Of a stretch of 64,000 bases of DNA, positions 10,684 through 20,912 are shown piece after piece. The stretch covers positions 99,833 through 163,832 of the forward strand of contig CAUYUJ010018882.1 in NCBI GenBank assembly GCA_963575745.1, written 5' to 3'. The translations under genes were made by a program, and so were the position numbers. Under the pieces are notes generated by a model. It was not told where the DNA came from, made no database searches, and was given only the letters and a program-made list of their open reading frames with translations. This DNA is from Prorocentrum cordatum (taxonomy: Eukaryota > Sar > Dinophyceae > Prorocentrales > Prorocentraceae). Within the stretch, counting starts at the first letter, position 1. The number at the start of each line of letters is the position of its first letter.

Positions 10684-11040
10684 AAGGGGGATCTTGTTCA
10701 AGATCCCCCAAATGGTGGCCAAGGCCAACGCAGCGTCGCAGGTCGAGGCGCTCGCGGCTCGTCACGCGAACGCTGCGTGCGATATCGCACGAATCGATCG
10801 GCGGGGAGGACGGGGGGCGCACTCGCCAGGCGGCACGATGCGTCAGCATGTGCGTGCGTGCGTGCGTTCCCCCGACAAGGGGGATCTCGTTCAAGTCCCC
10901 CCCTAACTGGTGGCCGGGGCCAACGCAACGTAGCATTCCGAGACGCTCGTGGCTCGTCGCGCGAATGCTGCATGCGATAACGCACGAATCGATCGAACGA
11001 GGGGCGCACTCGCCAGGCGGCGCAATGCGTCAGCATGTGA
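10684..11040. repeat. Tandem duplication, unit about 190 bp
   Basis: 10684-10853 and 10877-11040 share AAGGGGGATCT.GTTCAAG, GGTGGCC..GGCCAACGCA, CGCACGAATCGATCG and GCGCACTCGCCAGGCGGC, ending GCGTCAGCATGTG. It separates the coiled-coil ORF from the P-loop gene and may be intronic or a terminal repeat. Confidence 0.75.
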
Positions 11041-11267
11041 GCGTGTGTCGTTAGCAGCCCCTCGGAAGGGGGTCGCGGGCGCCTGCCTCACTGCATGCCC
11101 ACGCAGCCATCCCGAGGGGATGAATTGCCCCTCGAGACCCACCACGCTGGGTGCATGGTGAGCCACGCCCACCGCTTCCTGTCTCTGGGCGTAGCACAGT
11201 GGTTGAAGCGGCCCTGTTTCGTGCGGAAAGTCGTAAGGGCAGCATGTGCCTTGTCTAGCTCAGCCTG
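11041..11267 (-). other. Open continuation of coiled-coil frame beyond a TAG
   Basis: Downstream of the TAG that ends the coiled-coil ORF, the same frame continues with coding-like residues (QAELDKAHAALTTFRTKQG) to about 11160, so the TAG looks like a secondary mutation or a readthrough codon. Confidence 0.4.
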
Positions 11268-11624
11268 CTACTTTTCGAGGAGCTCCCCCTGCTGCTTGTT
11301 CGCCTTCGCGAGCCGCTGGTTCTCCTTCTGCAGCTGCTTGACCTGCTCGTCCTGGTCCTGTGCCGTCTGGGACTCTTTAGAGAGCTGCCCCCTGAGCTTC
11401 CTGTTGTTCTCGCGCAGCTCGTCGCGAAGTTTGCCCTGCAGGGGAACGTCGGCCACTGCGTCGCACAGGCGCTTGCACGATGCATGTTTGAACTCTTTGA
11501 GTGCCTCTTGCAGCTTCTGTTTCGCCCAAGGCCTGCTCAGGAACGCCTTCAACGCCTGCATGCGGGCTCTGTTCATGTTGTTGACACGCTTGCGCCCGAG
11601 CGCGTCCTTCGACGACGAAGGCAT
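11268..11624 (-). CDS. Coiled-coil protein ORF (118 aa), spliced-leader-tagged
   Basis: Starts MPSSSKDALGRKR at 11624, the first ATG after a relict spliced leader (11644-11664), leaving a 19-nt leader. Residues 1-45 are basic and helical (MNRARMQALKAFLSRPWAKQK). Residues 65-118 form a heptad-like coiled coil (LRDELRENNRKLRGQLSKE, then QVKQLQKENQRLAKANKQQ). The TAG stop is followed by more coding-like sequence in frame, so the protein may once have been longer, possibly fused to the downstream P-loop gene on the same strand. The leader relict implies the locus was copied back from a mature trans-spliced mRNA. Function unknown. Confidence 0.55.
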   Translation of the reverse strand: MPSSSKDALGRKRVNNMNRARMQALKAFLSRPWAKQKLQEALKEFKHASCKRLCDAVADVPLQGKLRDELRENNRKLRGQLSKESQTAQDQDEQVKQLQKENQRLAKANKQQGELLEK

Positions 11625-11643
11625 GATGGCAAGCAGTCGGCAA

Positions 11644-11664
11644 CTTGAGCCAAAAGGGGCTACG
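11644..11664 (-). other. Relict dinoflagellate spliced-leader sequence
   Basis: The minus strand reads CGTAGCC-CC-TTTTGGCTCAAG. The conserved dinoflagellate spliced leader is CCGTAGCC-A-TTTTGGCTCAAG; the only internal difference is A to CC. It is placed 19 nt before an ATG. Genomic leader relicts are known marks of reverse-transcribed, reintegrated dinoflagellate mRNAs. Confidence 0.85.
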
Positions 11665-11669
11665 ATAGC

Positions 11670-12060
11670 AGAAGGAACGTGACGGATAGCAGGGAATGCA
11701 ATGTGGGGGATTGGGAAGGAGAGCGAAGGAAGCAGGCAGAAGGCGAGGAAGAGGGAAGGATCAAGGCAGGGAGGAAGCTGGGAGGAATGAGCATGACGGG
11801 TAAGAGGACGTGGCTGGGGGAGGCAGGAAGAGGAAGGGGGATGAATCCACACAACGAGGACGATTGGGGGGAAAAGGCATGAAGGTGAAGAAGAAGTGGA
11901 TGGGGGAGGGACGCATGAAGAGGAAGAGGAGGGGATCCGGGGATCCAGACAGGGAAGGCGATGGGGGAAAACACATGAAGGATGACAAGCAGCGAGAAAA
12001 GGACGCAGGTGAGAGGCGAACGAGCGTGGACGGATGGTGAGAGGGAGGACAAGCAGTGAG
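11670..12060. other. Purine-rich spacer without gene
   Basis: GGA/GAAG-rich DNA upstream of the leader relict. It mirrors the pyrimidine-rich stretch at 6950-7090 at the other end of the block. Confidence 0.5.
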
Positions 12061-12121
12061 AGTAGGAATGCTCGCCTCAACGACTGATGCAACATCCGTG
12101 CGTGCTGGGGGTGGGGCTGCG

Positions 12122-12388
12122 CACACACACGCACACATATATATACACATATATATATATATATGAAAATAAATAACTAGATAAATACATAAAAAAATAA
12201 AAATAAATAAATAAAAATGAATAAATAAATACAAAAATAACTACATACATACAAACATACATAAATACATGCATAAATAAACAAATAAATAAATAAATAA
12301 ATAATGAATAAATAAATGAATCAATACATACATACATAAATAAATAAACAAACAAACAACTATATACACATATATATATATATATATG
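12122..12388. repeat. A/T-rich simple repeats (CA/TA, AAAT, ACAT)
   Basis: (TA)n at about 12138-12164, (AAAT)n-type at 12180-12360, (TA)n at 12360-12388. Strikingly AT-rich for this GC-rich window; forms the right edge of the 5.5-kb block. Confidence 0.85.
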
Positions 12389-12810
12389 AGTAGTCAGGCG
12401 ATCGCGCTCTTGCAAATTCGTCAGAAAACCACTGGTTTTCAACAGTTGGATTCCATTCTGCGAAACGGGCCTCTCGCACCGCATGCCGAATTCGTTCGCG
12501 CGCCCCTGCGCGCGTGCTGGGAGGCACGACCCGCGTCAAATCCCACCAACCCTCTGAGCGCAGGTGGTCTAACGATGTTTTTTTGTCCTCATCCAAAAAA
12601 ACCCACTTCCCCTTCGGGGGGGGGGCTTATCACCGTTCCCTATTGATAAACACCTCCCCCCAGGCGGCGAGTAGCCAACCCAGAACCATGTGGGTCTCCC
12701 CCCACCATTCCCTTTAAACAAAACCATGCAAACACACTCCGCTTCCAAATTCGGGGCATGCGCAGCCAACCCGATGCGGCCTCCCCCCCACCATCCCTGT
12801 CAAAAAACAG
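12389..12810. repeat. Repeat array R, continuation of interrupted unit
   Basis: 12400-12540 (CGCTCTTGCAAATTCGTC, CACTGGTTTTCAACAG, CTCGCACCGCATGCCGAA, CGCGCGTGCTGGGAGG) aligns with 19670-19790 and 21535-21660. The following part to 12810 keeps the CCCACCATCCCTGTCAAA motif of other units. Confidence 0.65.
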
Positions 12811-12825
12811 TACAGAACACACTTG

Positions 12826-12962
12826 GCGGCGGCGGCGGCTGCGGCGGCTGCGGCGGCGGCTGCGGCGGCGGCGGCGGTGGCGGCCGCGGCGGTGGCGACA
12901 GTGGCTGCGGCGGCGGCGATTTGGCAGCGGCGGCGGGGGCGGCGGCGGCGGCGGCGGCGGAT
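12826..12962. repeat. (GGC)n microsatellite
   Basis: Nearly pure CGG/GGC trinucleotides; open in most frames and giving false poly-Ala and poly-Gly ORFs. Confidence 0.9.
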
Positions 12963-13204
12963 TTGCCCCCAGCAGCTGTCCATCCAAAGACGACTGCTGA
13001 ATATGCTGAGGCTCGGGCTAGACTCGGGTGCTACGTATGTGTTGGGAGGGCGGGTGGGGTGAGCGAGACGGCTTGCGGGCGGGGAAAAAGTATGGACCCC
13101 TCCCCCTCCCCCCTCCCCTGGACCTGGACGGGAGGGACCGCGATCGGTTGGAGCGTCCAAGATCGGCTCCTCGGAGGGCCATTTTGTGACACCCCTCACG
13201 AGGA
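12963..13204. other. No gene recognised
   Basis: Unique-looking GC-rich sequence between the GGC microsatellite and the next repeat. Confidence 0.4.
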
Positions 13205-13495
13205 TCGTGGCCCCCAAGGGGGGGGCGCCTCGATCGGGAACCTCCCTCCTTTGATCAGTAGCCTCGAAGATGGCCCCAAGAGGCGCTCCAGGGCTCCCAA
13301 GAGAGCCTCAAAAGAGCCCCAAATAGGGCTCCAAGAGGGTCCCAAGAGGGCCCCAATAAGCACTCGAGAGGCCCCCAAGAGACCCCCGAGCGGTCTCAGA
13401 GAGCTCAAGATGACCTCCAAGATGGCTCGGATAGCCCAAGCTGGCTCAAGATGGTTCCCAAGATGCTCCAAACGGCCCCAAGACCGCTCCCAGAG
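13205..13495. repeat. Dispersed repeat S copy 1 with CCCAAGAGGCC minisatellite
   Basis: Matches 15120-15415 along about 290 bp: CCCCCAAGGGGGG..CCTCGATCGGGAACCTCCC, TTTGATCAGTAGCC, degenerate CCCAAGAGGGCC units, then TCCAAACAGCCCCAAGACC. On the minus strand it reads as LLGASWGPLGGLLG-type peptides, which are repeat translation and not evidence for a gene. Confidence 0.8.
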
Positions 13496-13499
13496 CGCC

Positions 13500-14400
13500 C
13501 AAGAGCAGCAGCAGCAGCAGCACCAGCAGCGGTACGAACACCACCATCAGCAGCAACATCCCGTCTTCGTTCTAATCCTCGTCCTCGTATGCGTCTGCCT
13601 CCTCTTTCCCCTCATACTCCTCCGCCTGCTCTTTTTCCTGCTCCCTTTCGTCGTCTTCGTTCTCATTCTCTTACGCGTCCTCGTGATCCTCCTCGTCCTC
13701 GCTCGTCCTCGTCCTCGTTCTCGTCCTCCTCGTCCTCCGCCTCATCTTCGTCCTCGTCCTCCTCCTCCTCCTCCTCCTCCTCCTTCTCCTCCTCCTCCTC
13801 CTCCTCCTCCCTCCTCTTCCCCATCCTCGTCCTCTTCCGCTCTGCCCCGTAGCGCGGGCCCCGGAGATGAACGCAAGAGGGCCTCCAGAGCCCCCACCCC
13901 TGCAGCAGCACCCCAGCAGCAGCAGCAGCAGCACCAGCAGCAGCGGCCCGAGCACCACCAAAAGCAGCACCCCGTCGTCGTCCTAACATTCGCCCTCGTC
14001 CTCGTCTGCCTCCTCCTCCCCTTTTTCTTTTTCTGTTTCTTCTTCCTCCTCCTCCTGCTCTCCCTCTTCCTCTTCGTTCTCATCCTCTTCCACGTCCTCG
14101 TTCTCCTCCTCGTCCTCGGAAGTCCCCGTCCTCGTCCTCGGTCTCGTCCTCGTCATCGTGCTCTTCTTCCTCTTCTTCCTCCTCCTCCTCCTCCTCTTCA
14201 TCACCCCCCTCATCCCCCCCATCGTCCTCGTCCTCGTCCTCATCCTCGTCCTCGTCCTCCTCTTCCGAGTCATCCTTACCGTCCTCGTTATCCTCCTCGT
14301 CCGCGTCATCCTCCTTGGCCTAGTCATCGTCCTCGTCATTGTCCTCGTCCTCCTCCTACCCGTCTTCGCCCTCGTCCTCACCCCTCCTCTTCTCGCCTGT
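13500..14400. repeat. CAG block plus long pyrimidine microsatellite, tandemly duplicated
   Basis: (CAG)n-rich starts at 13503 and 13905 are each followed by CGTCGTC/CTCGTCCTCGT tracts; the two halves (13503-13900 and 13905-14320) are related, period about 410 bp. Confidence 0.75.
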
Positions 14401-14554
14401 CACGCGGGCTCCGTAGATGAACCCAAATGGGCGTTCGGAGCCCACTCGTGGTCTGCTCTCTTTAAATACATGTGCCCTTTCCTCGTCCTCCCGGCGGCTA
14501 TTCCCCTGGGCATCGTTTTCGGAACGGCATGAAGAAGACGCCAGGATGCCAAGA
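14401..14554. other. Short spacer, nothing recognised
   Basis: Non-repetitive sequence between two pyrimidine microsatellites. Confidence 0.4.
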
Positions 14555-15115
14555 TGATTTCAAGAGACCCTCTGTGGTCTCCTCGTCAGAAGATTCAGAA
14601 CCGTTGTCCTCGTCAGAACCGTTGTCCTCGTCGTCGTCGTCCTCATCCTCATCGTGATCGTTTTCCTTGTCATCATCCTCGCCGTCGTTCTCGCCCTGCT
14701 CCTCGTCCTGGCCCTCCCCGCCCGCGTCCCCGTCATCGTTCTCGTCCTCTTCGTCGTCGTCCTCGTCTTTGTCGTCGTCGTCTCGAGATTTCCCTCGCTC
14801 TCCTCGTCATGATTGTCAGCGCCGCTGTTTTCGTATTTGCAACATTCTTCTTCGTCCTCACCATCGTCATCGTCCGTTCCACGTCCTTGTCGTCGTCATC
14901 CCCGTGGTCGTTTTCTTAATATTTTTCCTCGTTCTCTTCCTGTGCCTCCTCTTTTTTCCTCCTCTTCGTGTTCCTCCTCCTTTTGCTGCTCGTCCGCGCG
15001 TTCTATGTCCCACCCTCGCCCTCGTTGTTTCTCGCTCTCGCGCTCGCTCTATCTTTCTCTCTCTCTCTCTCTATACCCTCCTCGCCCTGCTCTCCCCTCG
15101 TCCTCGTCCTGCTCG
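14555..15115. repeat. Pyrimidine microsatellite (CGT/CCT)
   Basis: TCGTC/TCCTC-rich, ending in (CT)n near 15055-15075. No coding evidence. Confidence 0.85.
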
Positions 15116-15119
15116 TCAT

Positions 15120-15415
15120 CGCGGCCCCCAAGGGGGGCCTCGATCGGGAACCTCCCTCCTTTGATCAGTAGCCCCGAAGATGGCCCCAAGAATCGCTCCA
15201 GGGCTCCCAAAAGAGCCCCAACAGAGCCCCAAGAGGGCACCAAGAGGGTCCCAAGAGGGCCCCAAGAGGCACCCGAGAAACCCCCCCAAACAGGCCCCCG
15301 AGCGGTTTCAAAGCCCAAGATGACCTCGAAGATGGCTCAGGTAGCCCAAGCTGGCGCAAGATGGCCCCCCCAAGTGCTCCAAACAGCCCCAAGACCGCTC
15401 CAAGAACACTCCAAG
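15120..15415. repeat. Dispersed repeat S copy 2
   Basis: See the copy at 13205-13495; same orientation, so the pair looks like a segmental duplication separated by microsatellite growth. Confidence 0.8.
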
Positions 15416-15956
15416 AGAGCCCCAAGAAGCGGTTTGCCAGCTCTTGAGGGGGGAGATGGGTTGGGGACCCCCCCCATCCTGTGTTCGATGGCATCCAAAA
15501 TGATCCCAATAATCCTTCCAAGCTTACCAAGAGGGTTCCAAGAGGGACCCCCAACCTCCCAAAGAACACCAACAGCAACAACAACCGCAATAATACCTCT
15601 AGATGGTTCCATGAATCCCCGTCCGCGCCGTCGTCATCTTAGTCCTCGTCCTCGTCATCGTCCTCATCCTCGTCCTCCTCGTGTTCCTCCTCCTCCTCCT
15701 CCTCCATATCCTCCTCTTTCTCTTCCCCTCGCCCCCACGCGGCACCCAGGGATGGCCCGAAGACGCCTTCCAAAGCCACCCCCATGCACGCGTTGTTTTC
15801 CTGGATGTGTGTCTTCGTCTCCTTTCCCGCCAGCTCTGAAAAAAAGGCAAGGTTTCTGAATGGGCTGGTGGGGATATTTTTTTGGTCGGCTGCTCCGAGG
15901 CCGCGGACAGGGAGCGGAAGCGGCGTCCTGGTTACTGGCGTGGATACGCGAAGCGT
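15416..15956. other. Degenerate CCAAGAGG repeats and spacer
   Basis: Decayed CCAAGAGG-type units to about 15560, pyrimidine-rich 15630-15730, then unique sequence. No gene supported. Confidence 0.4.
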
Positions 15957-18054
15957 GAGAAATAAAACCATGCGGGCCATTCTCGCGCGTCGGCCGCGCG
16001 CGCATGTCGAAGTCCGTCCAAAACCTTCATCACCGACGCGAGATAGCCGTCATCGTCGACGGCGTGATCAACATCGGCGCAGACACTGACCGTGCCGTCG
16101 CCACTGTCATCATCGTCGTCACCGTCGCTACTATCATCATCGTGTCTACTGTTGTCAACGTAGGCGTGGCCATAATATCGCGCCCGCCCAGGTCGCCGAT
16201 CCGCACTGAAAACCCGGTGGGATGCGCTCAACGGTCACCGCCACCGCGGCCGCGTCGGTCGCGTTCAACTAGCTGACCGCTGCGCGCGCGTGCTTGGGTT
16301 GGCGCGGCCACGGAAATGGACCAGCCAAAACCATGTACTGATCGCAATCGCCACAGCGTGCGTTTTGCGAACCAACTTGCGGGTGGGTGGGTGAAATAAT
16401 TGCGCGAGCATCGGAGTTGACAACTCACTGCGAACAGGGAATAATCCCTTTTTCTCCAACAAGAACAGACTCTACCCCACCCCCCACCACCCCGGAGGTA
16501 ACCGTCCCCCATGGGGTATCGCGATGCCATATTTATTCTGCACAGTCGTCCATGTTGAATACGAATTCAGTTTATGCCAGCCGAGCCGGCACCACCCCCT
16601 CCCGCCATCCCTGTCAAGTCATACTATGCGCGCTTCTTCATCTCAAGAAAGCAAAATTCAATAATCTCCTGCAGAAAAAAATCCACAAAGTCATCGCGCG
16701 CGCGCCCATGTCAAGACCGTGCCAAACACAGTGTGTTTGAAAGCATTTCAGCATAAGCACCTAGAAACCTTTTTCTGTTTGGGCAAATGTTCTGTCCGCG
16801 CGCTCATGCTAAAATCATACAGAAACCATCGGATGCTTACGAATTCTGCCAAATCCGACGATTTCATGTCACCGCGCGGTGCACCCGCGATACTCCTGTC
16901 ATGCACCGAGGGCGCGCATCCCTTGCGAGAGAATACCACGCGGCCCACATGAGCGCACCGCCGCGCGCGCATGATCAGTCTGACGGATTTGTTGAACTTC
17001 CGCGCGCGCGGATTTCCTTCTTAACCTTGTCAGCGTCGCCGCGATCACCTGCCTCATCGACAGATGGGCATCAGCACCGTCAGCGTGCTTGCCATCCTTG
17101 GCGCCGTTATCGTTCGTGCCGTCGCTATCTTCATCATTGTCGCAGACGTCGCCGACGTCATCTTGTCATCGCGCACGTCCGGGCATCGTCGATGTGCCCA
17201 CCTTCGTCATCGACTCGCGGTGACGATCGCCGGCAGTGATAATGTTATCATCGACGTCGTCATCGGCGGCGCCGCCGCCCCCCCCCGCATCCTGAGTTTT
17301 GCCAAACAAGGTGCGGGTGGGAGGGTGGGATGTTGGCGTGATCAGTGGAGCTGGCAACTTCAAGTTCATCAGAGTGGATTCTCGTTTATAAAAAAGAATT
17401 GACTCTCCCCCCCCGGCGTTATCGCCCCCCCTTTCGGGTATGTAAATCGTATATGATTCTGACCACATGTCCATCCTAAACATGAATTTACACTATCCCA
17501 GGGGGGCCGGTGTCGACCCCCAAGGTTTTTCTGCAAAAAAATACGCGGGGACATCTTTGGTTCTAGCATGTCACTGTTTCACAAATCCCTTGCAACAAAT
17601 GGGACGAAGTGCGCACGCGCGCGCATGCCGAAATCCTCCAAAAACCCTCGGTGTCGGAAGGATTTCGCAATCGAGTTTCCAAAGACCGGAAAAAACACAT
17701 GGTTTCGCAAAACTGATTGTAATTTTTATTTCAAAAAAAAAAAAAACGCCGAGCTCTGGCGAAATCTTAAGAAAACCATGGGTTTATCAAGATATTTCCC
17801 AAACTGCTACCAAACGGGCTTCGCGCGCGCGCATGTCGAAATCTGTCGAACGTCCCTGCGCGTGTGCCGTCGCGAGAATACTTTGCAACAAATGGGACGG
17901 AGTGCAGACGCGCGCGTCGTCGCGCGCGAATGCCGAGATCCTTCAAAACCCAACGGTTTCGGAAGGACTTCAAAATCGTGTGTCCAAAAAACATACAAAA
18001 AACACTAGGTTTCGCAACACGGATTTTCACCAAAAGCGTGCGCGCGCGATCTTG
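15957..18054. repeat. Repeat array R, units at 15.96-18.05 kb
   Basis: Contains the AACCATGCGGGCCATTCTCGCG block (15966), a GTCATCGTC-rich block (16040-16165, again at 17060-17270), the TTGCGGGTGGGTGGG block (16376, 17306), and the TTGCAACAAATGGGACG..GTGC..ACGCGCGCG block (17588, 17883). The units are mosaic and partly deleted. All long open frames here are spurious. Confidence 0.75.
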
Positions 18055-18516
18055 CGTCGTCGTCGTCGTCGTCGTCGCCGTCCTCCCTCCTCTCTTGTCG
18101 TCGTCGTCGAAGCCTACGTTGTCCTCTGCCTTTCCTCGTGTTCGTCGTCGTCGTCCTCTTTGGCGTCGTGGTCGTTTGCGTCGTCGTTGTCGCCGTGGTC
18201 GTCCTTCCTCCTCCTCCCTCGTCGTCGTCGTCGTCCGTCGTCGGCGTCTCGTCGTCGTCCTTCTATTTCGTCGCCGTCGCCGTCGTCGTCGTTGTCGTCG
18301 TCGTCGTCTTCCCCCCTCCCTCGTCGTTGTCGTCATCGGCGTCGCCGTCCTTCCTCCTTCTTCGTCGTTCGCGTCGTCGCCGTCCTCCCTCCTCCCTCGT
18401 CGTTGTCGTCGTTGTCGTCGTTGTCGTCGTTGTCGTCGTTGTCGCCGTCGTCGTCCTCCCTCCTCCCCCGTCGTCGTCTTCGTTGGCGACGTCGTCGTCG
18501 TGTTCGTCGTCGTCGG

Positions 18517-18547
<31 letters not shown>

Positions 18548-18575
18548 GTCGACGTCGGCGTCGTCGTCGTCGCCG

Positions 18576-18608
<33 letters not shown>

Positions 18609-18870
18609 GCGTCGTTCACGTCGTCGTCGTCGTCGGTGTCGTCGTTGTCGTCGTCGTCGGCGTCGTCGTTGTCGTCGTCGTTGTCTTCGTCGTCGTCGTC
18701 GGCGTCGGAGTCGTCGTCGTCGTCGGTGTCGTCGTCGTCGTCGTCGTCGTTGTCGGCGTCGTCGAAGTCGTTGGAGACGTCGTCGGTGTCGTCGGCGTCG
18801 GAGTCGTTGGCGTCGTCGGCGTCGTTGTCGCTGTCGTCGTCGGCGTCGCTGTCGTTGCCAAGTGCCATTT
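18055..18870. repeat. (GTC)n microsatellite, about 815 bp
   Basis: Imperfect GTC trinucleotides inside a repeat-R unit; gives false Ser-, Val- and Asp-rich ORFs on both strands. Confidence 0.9.
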
Positions 18871-20355
18871 TGTTCCCACCTTCACGGTCTTAAGAGATTT
18901 TGCAAACCAAGTTGCGGGTGGGTGGGTGGGATGTTTGCAAGAGCGCGGGATGTGTCAACTCGTTTGTAAAAACCAGTTGCACCACATAGCTTGCACCACT
19001 TATATGCTCTTTTCTGATACAAAGAACCGATTCTACCCTCCCCCGCCCACCCCCGGATTATCAATATCCCGTTTCGTATTGCAACTTCCACATGCTGGCC
19101 CATCGCCCATCCTAAATATGAAATCGCACCATCCCAAGATGCCTGTCGACCCCCCCCCCATCCTACGGAAAAAAATATGCGCACACTCGCTCAGCACAAA
19201 ACATCAGTCTTCAAAGATCCTTCGCAGAAAAACAACCTACGAAGTGCACGCGCGCGCGTCGTCGCACGCGCATGCCGGAGTCTTTCAGAAACCTTCGATT
19301 TCGTAATGGTTTCAAAATAGAGTGTCCAATAATACACAAAAACAAATGGTTTCGCAACGCGGATATTCAAAAAACTTGCACGCGCGAGCCTGCGAATTCT
19401 CATGAAAACCATTGGCTCTTCAAGTTATTCATAAGACGCTACCAGAAGGGCTTCGCGCGCGCGCGTCGAGATCATTCGAATGCCCTTGCGCGTGTGCCGT
19501 CGCGTGAACCCTTCGCAACAAGCGGGGCGAAGTGCGCGCGCGCGCTCGCCGTCGCGCGCGCGTGCTGAAATCCGTCAAACAACCTTAGGTTTCGTAAAAA
19601 ACTCAAAACCGAGTGTCGCCATGATTTCGCAGCCGCAGGTTGCATCAAAAGCCTGCGCTCGCGTTCTTGCGAATTCTTAAGACGACCGCTGGCTTTTCAA
19701 AATGTCATTGAATTCTGCCAGGATGGCCTCTCGCGCCGCATGCCGAAATCATTCGCGCGCCCTCGCGCGCGTGCTGGGGGGGGGGGGGCGCGATCTGTGT
19801 CAAATAATACCATGCTGGCCATTCTCGCGCGTGGGCCGCGCGCGCATGTCGAAGTCCATTCAATGCCTTCATCGCCGACGCGAGGGCGTCGCCATCGTCA
19901 TCGGCGTGATCGGCATCGGCGCAGTCACTGGCAGTGCCGTCGTCGTTGTCAGCATCGTCACCAACATCGCTACTATCATCATCGTGTCTGTTGTTGTCGA
20001 CGTCGACGTTGCCATGATACCGCGCCCGCCCAAGTCGCCGACTCGCACTGAAGAGCCCGCTGGGGCGCGCCCGCCGGTCAGCGCCGCCGCGGCCGCGTCG
20101 GTCGTGCCAAACTAGCTGGCCGCTGCGCGCGCAAGCGCATGCGCGGGCTGGCGCGGCCGCGCGAATGCACCAGCCAACGCCAAGCATTCATGGCAATCGC
20201 CCCCTGTCGCGTTTTGCAAGACAAGTTGCGGGTGGGTGGGCGGGATGATTGCGCGAGTAGTGGAAGTGACAACAGCGAGTGCCTCAAGTGAATCGCGCTA
20301 CGTAAATTGTGCCGCATAGCTTGCACCACGTATATTTTCTGTCCTAGAAATCATT
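18871..20355. repeat. Repeat array R, units at 18.9-20.35 kb
   Basis: GCGGGTGGGTGGGTGGGATG block at 18915, GCACCACATAGCTTGCACCAC at 18978, the CGCGCGCGTCGTCGCACGCGC block at 19249, a complete ATACCATGCTGGCCATTCTCGCG start at 19807, GTCATC block 19880-20010, CACCAGCCAACGCCAAGCATTC at 20168. Interrupted at 20356 by the D1 element. Confidence 0.75.
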
Positions 20356-20912
20356 CCCTACCTAGGCTCTGCCTAAAAAAGTTCTTACTCTCTTAGCTTA
20401 AAGGGGCCGGGCAGTGTAAAGCGCCCCGGGCGGTTCCCCCAGCCTCCTGGGAGCGGTTCCCCCCAGTTCCCCGGGAGCTTTAGCTTTAGCTCTAGCTTAG
20501 CTTTAGCTTAGCTCTAGCTTATCTTTAGCTTAGCTTTAGCTTAGCTTTAGCTTAGCTTTAGCTTTAGCTTTAGCTTAGCTTTAGCTTAGTTTTAGCTTAG
20601 CTTTTCGCTTAGCGTTTAGCTTAGCTGTAGCTTAGCTTTAGCTTAGCTTTAGCTTAGCTTGAGCTTAGCTGTAGCTTAGCTTTAGCTTAGCTCTAGCTTA
20701 GATTTAGCTTAGCTGCTGCTCAGTTTTAGCTTAGTTTTAGCCTAGCTGCTGCTCAGCTTTAGCCTGCTGTAGCTTAGCTTTAGCTTAGCTTTACCTTAGC
20801 TTTAGCTTAGCTGTGGCTTAGCTTTAGCTTAGCTTTAGCTTAGCTTTACTGTTACTACGAATGCTGCTTTCCTGGGGGTTCCAACTCCTAGGTAGGGTCG
20901 CACTGGGATAAT
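20356..20912 (+). mobile_element. Family D element carrying a (TTTAGCTTAGC)n minisatellite, copy 1
   Basis: Begins CCCTACCTAGGCTCTGCCTA and ends CCTAGGTAGGGTCGCACTGGGATAAT; CCCTACCTAGG and CCTAGGTAGGG form an 11-bp terminal inverted pair. After an 85-bp conserved head (GGGCCGGGCAGTGTA, GGGCGGTTCCCCC) the interior (about 20475-20850) is a TTTAGC/TTAGC minisatellite. The same head and tail, inverted, enclose a different microsatellite at 33500-34384. The element splits a repeat-R unit: its flanks together match 19000-19090. Confidence 0.75.

Larger units (their letters stand above)
6872..12388 (-). mobile_element. Candidate 5.5-kb TA-flanked element interrupting repeat R
   Basis: A repeat-R unit is broken at 6871 and continues at about 12400: 6850-6870 aligns with 21494-21516, and 12400-12540 aligns with 21535-21680. 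The intervening block is bordered by (TA)n (6872-6921 and 12360-12388, with another TA tract at about 12138-12164). Just inside lies an imperfect inverted repeat of about 20 bp: CACCCCCTCCCAGCACGCA at 6928-6946 and its reverse complement-like TGCGTGCTGGGGGTGGGGCTG at 12099-12119. Pyrimidine-rich DNA on the left mirrors purine-rich DNA on the right. It carries a spliced-leader-tagged coiled-coil ORF and a broken P-loop gene on the minus strand. No known transposase signature is visible, so mobility is inferred from the interruption. Confidence 0.5.

Noticed and set aside
11180-11245. tRNA-like stretch (GGCGTAGCACAGTGGTT)
   Set aside because: Resembles a D-arm but there is no B-box, anticodon stem or acceptor pairing.
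8301-11624. Reassigned TAG codon in the nuclear code
   Set aside because: The intact scramblase and other frames give no support, and pseudogene decay explains both TAGs.
12826-14420. 576-codon plus-strand ORF
   Set aside because: Runs through GGC and CTC microsatellites and repeat S; no domain.
18055-18870. Long Ser/Val/Asp-rich ORFs on both strands
   Set aside because: Direct translation of a (GTC)n microsatellite; all frames are open.
20475-20850. Telomere array
   Set aside because: Unit is TTTAGCTTAGC, not TTTAGGG, and it lies inside an element with its own ends.
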